Shown here: positions 59,221 to 64,000 of the stretch, in pieces
Layout: each line of letters starts with the position of its first letter
Position numbering within the stretch: position 1 is the first letter of the stretch
NCBI GenBank assembly: GCA_945888435.1
Contig: CAMCZW010000003.1
Coordinates: 31,983-95,982, forward strand
Direction: 5' to 3'
DNA: 64,000 nt
From: a bacterium UBP8_UBA817
GTDB taxonomy: Bacteria > Margulisbacteria > Marinamargulisbacteria > SXXA01 > SICP01
Notes under the pieces: model-generated
What the model saw: only the letters and a program-made list of their open reading frames with translations
Told to the model about the DNA's origin: nothing
The model's database searches: none
Program-made: the position numbers and the translations under genes

Positions 59221-60909
59221 ATGATTAAAAAATATTGGTCAGGTATTGCGGCTTCTTTGGTTGTTTTTTGTTTATTTCTAGTGTCTATTTCTGTTTTCCT
59301 TAGGGTTTATCAGACTGGGCCATTTGAAATTTATTTGTTTAATTGGTTTTCTGTTGGGGATTTTTCGGTTTCCTGGGGATTATTGTTTGATACCCTCTCC
59401 GCCTTGATGTTTATGATGGTGACGGGTGTTGGATTTTTGATTCATATCTACTCCATTGGATATATGCATGACGATCCTAATCGTGGCCGATTTTTTTGGT
59501 ATTTAAATTTATTTATTTTTTTCATGCTCACTTTGGTTCTTTCGAATAACTTTTTAAGTATGTTTGTGGGCTGGGAAGGTGTTGGATTATGTTCTTATTT
59601 ACTCATTGGGTTTTGGTCTTCTAATAAAGACTATTTGATAGCTGCTAAAAAGGCGTTTGTGATGAATCGGATTGGGGATTTAGGATTTATTTTAGGTCTT
59701 TTAGTGATGATTTTAACGTTTGGTAGTGTTCAATTTGGGATTGTCTTTTCTCAGGCCGGTTTATTACCGATTGGGCATATTTCTGTAGTATTAATTGCGA
59801 TATTGTTATTTGTAGGTGCGACTGGAAAAAGTGCACAGCTTCCGTTATTTACCTGGTTACCTGATGCGATGGCAGGCCCTACCCCTGTATCCGCGTTAAT
59901 TCACGCAGCGACGATGGTGACGGCTGGGATTTATATGATTGCTCGCTCTCATGCGATTTACGCATTGGCACCGGATGTATTGACGGTAGTGCTGTGGGTC
60001 GGTGTGGCCACTGCGGTTGTGGGTGCGATTATTGCGCTTAGACAATCGGATATTAAAAAAGTACTCGCCTACTCTACAGTCAGTCAGCTTGGGTTTATGG
60101 TTGCGGCTTTAGGTGCGGGTGGGACTCATGCGGCATTGTTTCATATGGTGACTCATGCATTTTTTAAAGCATTATTATTTTTAGCCGCTGGAAGCGTCAT
60201 TCATGGCATGGGTGGCGAACAGAATATGTATAAAATGGGTGGGCTTCGCAAGTTGCAACCCATTACATTTGCCGTGTTTTTAGTGGGCGCGCTTGCCTTA
60301 TCTGGATGTCCTCCATTTTCGGGGTTTTTCTCTAAGGATGCGATTTTATTGGCCATTTATCAGGTATCGCCTTGGGCATTCGGTGTATTAATCGGAGTCT
60401 CTGTTTTGACTGCGATTTATGTCGCTCGGTTAGTCTTTTTAGTCTTTTTTGGACCATTAAGATCAGATGTTCATGTGCATGAATCCCCTTTAATTATGAC
60501 AATCCCACTAGTGTTTTTAGCTGTTTTAGCTGCTACCGCAGGTATCTACCATCCTGAATTTGAATGGGTGATGGTGATTATCACGGTAAGTGCCTTGGCA
60601 ATGATATGGTGGGTAACCTACTCTCGATATGCCGTTCAGGTTAAGGATGATCGATCTGATGGATTTATGTCTTTGGATGTTGTGTATTCGGCAGTGATTG
60701 TGAGACCCATTTTAGTGATTGCACGTGGGCTTTCAACTGTTATGGATCAGATTGTACTAGATACCGCTGCCAAAGAACTTGGACAGACGGTTGTCCAGTC
60801 TGGCGAGTCGCTTCGCCGGATGCAGTCTGGGTCGATTGGGTTTTATTTGTGGATGATTACAGCCTCAGTTGCTGTTATTTTAATAGGATTAAGCATATGG
60901 CCCTTTTAG
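59221..60909 (+). CDS. nuoL: NADH-quinone oxidoreductase subunit L
   Basis: 562 residues, antiporter-like subunit, a little shorter than Escherichia coli NuoL (613). FVGWEGVGLCSYLLIGFW, KKAFVMNRIGDLGFILG, FTWLPDAMAGPTPVSALIHA, ATMVTAGIYMIARSH, KKVLAYSTVSQLGFMVAALG. C-terminal lateral helix region is present (ESLRRMQSGSIGFYLWMITA). Overlaps the start of nuoM. Confidence 0.96.
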   Translation: MIKKYWSGIAASLVVFCLFLVSISVFLRVYQTGPFEIYLFNWFSVGDFSVSWGLLFDTLSALMFMMVTGVGFLIHIYSIGYMHDDPNRGRFFWYLNLFIFFMLTLVLSNNFLSMFVGWEGVGLCSYLLIGFWSSNKDYLIAAKKAFVMNRIGDLGFILGLLVMILTFGSVQFGIVFSQAGLLPIGHISVVLIAILLFVGATGKSAQLPLFTWLPDAMAGPTPVSALIHAATMVTAGIYMIARSHAIYALAPDVLTVVLWVGVATAVVGAIIALRQSDIKKVLAYSTVSQLGFMVAALGAGGTHAALFHMVTHAFFKALLFLAAGSVIHGMGGEQNMYKMGGLRKLQPITFAVFLVGALALSGCPPFSGFFSKDAILLAIYQVSPWAFGVLIGVSVLTAIYVARLVFLVFFGPLRSDVHVHESPLIMTIPLVFLAVLAATAGIYHPEFEWVMVIITVSALAMIWWVTYSRYAVQVKDDRSDGFMSLDVVYSAVIVRPILVIARGLSTVMDQIVLDTAAKELGQTVVQSGESLRRMQSGSIGFYLWMITASVAVILIGLSIWPF

Positions 60910-62171
60910 CATTACTGGCATTACCTCTTATTGGCGTTTTTGGACTTTTGATTTTTAAGTCTAGGTGGATTGCGGTTGCGGTATCGGCACTGACGGTCGT
61001 GATGACGGTGATTATTGGCCGGTATCCTGAATTACTTTCTTTTTTCACTTCGATTTCATTACCCTCTTTTGCGGTGACTCCATTGGGCCTTTTGATGTTG
61101 ATTTTGACATCGGTGATTGTCTTGGCCATCGTTCTTGCATCAGATGATTCTCCAGGATTTTTAGCGATTATTTTGGGAATTCAAGCGGCTTTATTTGGCG
61201 TTTTTTGTGCACAAAATGGATTGTTGTTTTATATGTTTTGGGAGCTCACTTTAATCCCTGCATTCTTTATGATTTTAGGCTGGGGAACGGGCGATAAGGT
61301 CCGGATTGCGATTCGGTTTTTACTATATAACTTAGTTGGCAGTTTTGCCTTATTAACGGTGATCCTGTACCTATTTTTACAAACTCATTCATTTGCATTT
61401 ACGGATTGGATGGCCGCACCTCTTCCGCTAGCAAGCCAAGTTTGGGTATTGATTGGGCTTTTTGTGGCCTTTGGAATCAAATTGCCATTGGTCCCCTTCC
61501 ACAGATGGCAGCCTGAAACATATGAGTGTCTGCCACGGTCAGGAAGCATGTTATTTTCTGGATTACTGTCTAAATTAGGGGTTTATGGAATGCTTATGTT
61601 AATGGTTCCACTGGTCCCTCATGCGTTGTTGGTATATCGTCCGATTGTTTTGGGAATTGTGGTGATGAGCGTGCTTTATGCCTCACTTGTGGCATTGGCT
61701 GAAACGGGCTTTAAACGCATTGTGGCCACCGTATCGATTGCCCATGGCAGTTTATTGGCCGCCGGTATTTTTGCATTAACTCCAATGGGAATTCAGGGCA
61801 GTATTGCTCAAATTGTGGCCCACTCCTTAGTGGTCGCTGCCTTATTTTTATGTGAGCCCCGGATTAGGTCCCATTTTTATTTAGGGGCCTTATTTTTAGT
61901 CGTATTAGGATCCATTGGATTGCCATTAACAATTGGATTTATTGGAGAATTCTTAATTTTATTAGGGATTTCTCAGTTTAGTTTAGTTTACGCAGGGCTG
62001 GCTGGAATTTCAGTGATTTTGGGAGCCTGGGCGATGCTTACTTTATATCAATCGGTTCAATCATCGACGGAGGGCACTTACGAGTTTTCGTTTAGTGAGG
62101 ACATCGTGGTGATTACGTTGATTGCGGCTATTTATATTTTAGGAATTTTTCCGTCGGTGGTGTTGATATGA
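60897..62171 (+). CDS. nuoM: NADH-quinone oxidoreductase subunit M
   Basis: About 424 residues from ATG 60897, which lies inside the nuoL end; a start at 60849 would be less likely. MFWELTLIPAFFMILGWG holds the conserved Glu, VPFHRWQPETYECLPRSGSM the HxWxPxxxxxxP block, FKRIVATVSIAHGSLLAAGI the lysine region. Shorter than typical NuoM (about 490-510), mainly at the termini. In the pattern of the VPFHRWQPETYE block the usual W-L-P-D is Q-P-E-T, a small divergence. Confidence 0.92.
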   Translation: MALLALLALPLIGVFGLLIFKSRWIAVAVSALTVVMTVIIGRYPELLSFFTSISLPSFAVTPLGLLMLILTSVIVLAIVLASDDSPGFLAIILGIQAALFGVFCAQNGLLFYMFWELTLIPAFFMILGWGTGDKVRIAIRFLLYNLVGSFALLTVILYLFLQTHSFAFTDWMAAPLPLASQVWVLIGLFVAFGIKLPLVPFHRWQPETYECLPRSGSMLFSGLLSKLGVYGMLMLMVPLVPHALLVYRPIVLGIVVMSVLYASLVALAETGFKRIVATVSIAHGSLLAAGIFALTPMGIQGSIAQIVAHSLVVAALFLCEPRIRSHFYLGALFLVVLGSIGLPLTIGFIGEFLILLGISQFSLVYAGLAGISVILGAWAMLTLYQSVQSSTEGTYEFSFSEDIVVITLIAAIYILGIFPSVVLI

Positions 62172-63310
62172 CGGCTATTTTAGTATTATCAGGCGTTGGT
62201 ATTTTATCCATGATTGCAGATGCACTTCAGCTTGGCCGCTGGATGCGTTGGATTACAGGCATTGGGCTAGTGGCGGCGTTTGCTGCGACATTTTGTCCGT
62301 TCGTCATCCCCACTACGATGTTGGTATTTGATGAGACTTCACTCACCTGGACGCGAATGCTGATTGGATTTACGGCGGTTCTGTATTCTCTCGATCGTCA
62401 TAGTGATGGTCATCATCACCATGACGCCCTACTCATTTTCTCTCTGATTGGCGCGGTTTTAATGACGGCTTTTTCTCATATTTTGATGTTATTTTTAGCG
62501 ATTGAGATTTTATCTATCCCTCTTTATGTTTTAGCCGGATCTGGAGATAGTCATCACTCCTTAGAAGCCTCCATGAAGTATTTTATTTTAGGGTCTTTTG
62601 CCACCGCGATTTTATTATTTGGAATTGCTCTTGGTTATGCCGGTGTCCCAGCCGGTGCGTTATTGGTGGTTATTGGTCTTTGCTTTAAAGTTGGAGCCGT
62701 CCCCTTTCACCTATGGGTACCCGATGTCTACGAAGGCTCTCCCGTCCGATTTACGGCATTTATGTCGATTGTGGTCAAAATCGCTGCGATTGCTGGACTT
62801 GCCCGATTTTTATCCTGGGGATTTGGCTACCGGCCACTCCTGATTGGCCTCGCTGTCATTTCGATGATTATCGGCGCCCTTTTGGCCCTCCACCAGACTT
62901 CTATTAAACGTTGGATGGCTTACTCCGGGATTTCGCATGCCGGCTTTATGCTGGTCTTAGTGGCCCTTGGTGAAGTGGTATTTCCGTCACTGCTCTTTTA
63001 TGCGCTGGCTTATGGGATGGGATCGCTGGTGGTGTTTGGATTACTTGGTGCGCAGGATCAGTTTGATGACCGCATAGACTCCTTAACCGGCTTGTTTTTC
63101 CGCCACCCAGCGCTTTCTGTTGGATTGATTTTAGGGTTGTTATCTCTGGCGGGCATTCCCCCACTCCCAGGCTTTTTTGCTAAATTTTTAGTATTGGCGC
63201 ATACCTGGCATTTAGGGTTAGGCGGAGTCGTTGGCGTGGCACTGCTAGCGTCTCTTGTGAGTACATTTGTTTATTTGAAGTTTGTTTCGGTTTTGTTTAT
63301 TCGGAAGTAA
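62168..63310 (+). CDS. nuoN: NADH-quinone oxidoreductase subunit N
   Basis: 380 residues, shorter than the usual 450-490. FLAIEILSIPLYVLAGSGDS, EASMKYFILGSFATAILLFG, VGAVPFHLWVPDVYEGSPVR, KRWMAYSGISHAGFMLVLVA, LAGIPPLPGFFAKFLVLAHT. Ends the operon. 3' of it are repeat sequences. Confidence 0.95.
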   Translation: MTAILVLSGVGILSMIADALQLGRWMRWITGIGLVAAFAATFCPFVIPTTMLVFDETSLTWTRMLIGFTAVLYSLDRHSDGHHHHDALLIFSLIGAVLMTAFSHILMLFLAIEILSIPLYVLAGSGDSHHSLEASMKYFILGSFATAILLFGIALGYAGVPAGALLVVIGLCFKVGAVPFHLWVPDVYEGSPVRFTAFMSIVVKIAAIAGLARFLSWGFGYRPLLIGLAVISMIIGALLALHQTSIKRWMAYSGISHAGFMLVLVALGEVVFPSLLFYALAYGMGSLVVFGLLGAQDQFDDRIDSLTGLFFRHPALSVGLILGLLSLAGIPPLPGFFAKFLVLAHTWHLGLGGVVGVALLASLVSTFVYLKFVSVLFIRK

Positions 63311-63318
63311 GGAAATTA

Positions 63319-63397
63319 GCGGGTACCCACGAGGGGCACCCCTACATTTTTCGGAGATATTCATATACCCGTAGGGGCATCCCTTGTGGGTGCCCGT
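63319..63397. repeat. Inverted repeat of GGGCACCC...GGGGC type
   Basis: Left arm GCGGGTACCCACGAGGGGCA then CCCCTAC pairs with the right arm CCCGTAGGGGCATCCCTTGT then GGGTGCCCG, two nearly complementary 26-base arms around a 27-base AT-rich loop. I recognise this composition as a common intergenic repeat in many genomes. It lies nine bases after the nuoN stop and could end the operon transcript. Confidence 0.7.
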
Positions 63398-63759
63398 CCC
63401 AGATTCCCGCCTTCCCGGGAATGACAAGTAAGGGTAGTTCCCCTTACGTATTTTTTTGCATGTTTAGATGCACTATCAGGATCTGTAATAATATTTTTAA
63501 TTTCATATCTTACTTTGCCTTCAAGTATCACTCTTTCACGTTCCTCAATTAGAAGATGTTTTTCTGAAACCAGAATAATATATCGAATATTTTCAAGTCC
63601 TAGCCCATAAGCTATTCCAGATTGATACCTTTCTAACTGACTTTTTGCCTCTTTAATTTTATCCTTATAGTTGCTTTTATCAGCTAGTTTCCATTCAGTT
63701 AAGACAATCCATCCACCCGCACTTTTTACTTCATTTTCGTCTAATTCATGTTCCCAAAA
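63361..63759 (-). pseudogene. Remnant of a PD-(D/E)xK nuclease-like gene
   Basis: An open minus-strand frame without start (stop codons at its upstream edge, 63760-63768) and ending at 63361. It reads WEHELDENEVKSAGGWIVLT followed by EWKLADKSNYKDKIKEAKSQ, then IRYIILVSEKHLL. The GWIVLTEWKL segment has the E-x-K part of a PD-(D/E)xK nuclease core with a preceding D/E-rich strand, and the basic KDKIKEAKSQLERY follows. The last roughly 20 codons are encoded by the two repeats (63397-63403 region and beyond), so the true C-terminus has been replaced. The upstream part is cut at the edge of an insertion sequence. Family assignment is moderate. Confidence 0.55.
63403..63422. repeat. Short hairpin repeat ATTCCCG...CGGGAAT
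   Basis: ATTCCCG (63403-63409) and CGGGAAT (63416-63422) form a stem; the sequence around it (ATTCCCGCCTTCCCGGGAAT) resembles a repeat seen in many bacterial genomes. It is directly next to the larger inverted repeat. Confidence 0.6.
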
Positions 63760-63764
63760 TCACT

Positions 63765-64000
63765 ACTGTCCGGTCTTTTTTTCATGGGGAAATGAGGCTC
63801 AATTGCGTGTAGCCTAAGGAAGCCGGAGGCTTCCAGCGGTTCATAGTCAAGATTTCAACGAGGTGAATTCTCTCAAAAATAGCCTCATTGAAAAGGCAAG
63901 ATAAGGTATGAAGTGTTTTTTTGGAGTGAGTTTGCTTTTTAACAAACCAGAGGATCAAATAAACAATCAAAGCGACCCAGATTTGGGTCATAACGGCATT
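63765..64000 (-). mobile_element. End of an IS4-type insertion sequence (truncated by window)
   Basis: The element end appears to be at CTGTCCGG (63766-63773), a typical terminal inverted-repeat start for several IS4-type subgroups, directly at the point where the nuclease-like frame breaks. The transposase gene runs off the window. The other end and target duplication are outside the window. Confidence 0.6.
63782..64000 (-). CDS. IS4-family transposase, C-terminal fragment
   Basis: About 72 residues of the C-terminus, open to the window edge: AVMTQIWVALIVYLILWFVK followed by KQTHSKKTLHTLSCLFNEAI and FERIHLVEIL. The (N)AV-x-x-QIW-x-ALI-x-YL hydrophobic block followed by a Leu-rich helical tail is the C-terminal end of IS4-type transposases. 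The catalytic DDE residues are outside the window. Confidence 0.8.
   Translation of the reverse strand, partial: NAVMTQIWVALIVYLILWFVKKQTHSKKTLHTLSCLFNEAIFERIHLVEILTMNRWKPPASLGYTQLSLISP

Noticed and set aside
1..64000. tRNA, rRNA and CRISPR arrays across the window
   Set aside because: None recognised in any intergenic space; gaps are too short or filled with the repeats described.

Overview
The window reads as a contiguous chromosomal segment of a diderm (outer-membrane) bacterium, by eye around 40% G+C, densely packed with many 1-4 base gene overlaps. Outer-membrane markers are LptD, an LptF/G permease, TonB-ExbB-ExbD, apolipoprotein N-acyltransferase (Lnt), heptose kinase/adenylyltransferase and flagellar P- and L-ring proteins. 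Alongside these are genes more familiar from Firmicutes/Cyanobacteria-side lineages: a 7TM-HD PgpH protein, a Gram-positive-type DgkA and an SLH-domain protein. This mixture suggests an uncultured lineage such as Margulisbacteria or a neighbour; that placement is only inference.

Layout. 1-12.3 kb, plus strand: large NAD-glutamate dehydrogenase (cut at its 5' end), miaA, pgpH, ybeY, dgkA, a CNNM/CorC protein, an rlmD-type methyltransferase, a DCC protein and a decayed lipoprotein gene. 12.3-17 kb: an ABC-F ATPase, bacteriohemerythrin, Fur, RlmN and a LOG protein. 17.2-31 kb, plus strand: exbB-exbD-tonB, a secreted protein plus an SLH protein, holB, HIT, rpsU, lptF/G, a TPR protein, lptD, a lipoprotein and lnt. 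31-46.3 kb, minus strand: one tight directon of pabB, pabC, a methyltransferase-TPR gene and then 15 flagellar basal-body genes. 46.3-48.1 kb: a broken small gene and an orphan gene with twin leaders. 48.1-51.4 kb: lepA (minus) and the two separate heptose genes. 51.6-63.3 kb: a full 14-gene complex I operon nuoA-N. 63.3-64 kb: palindromic repeats, a nuclease-like gene remnant and the end of an IS4-type insertion sequence.

The most unusual system is the flagellar cluster. It encodes an export-gate-poor basal body: FliF, a FliG-like protein lacking the torque domain, an enlarged FliE, FlgB, FlgC, an FlgF-like protein, two FlgG-like proteins, FlgA/H/I, an FlgJ-like protein, a stand-alone FlhB C-terminal domain, an FliK-like protein and a FliA-type sigma factor. 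Three rod-family proteins (FlgB, FlgC, FlgF-like) and the FlgJ-like protein carry N-terminal Sec-type signal peptides ahead of their normal flagellar N-termini, where the canonical proteins have none because they leave by the flagellar type III apparatus. No flagellin, hook, FliM/N, FliPQR, FlhA or stator gene is in the window.

A second theme is small repeats acting on genes. Three copies of a 90-150 bp element with terminal inverted repeats abut miaA, rlmN and nuoA and supply, respectively, a start codon, a stop codon and a probable promoter. A different palindromic repeat is inserted in frame, read in two different frames, inside the methyltransferase-TPR gene and pabB; pabB holds a further in-frame repeat.
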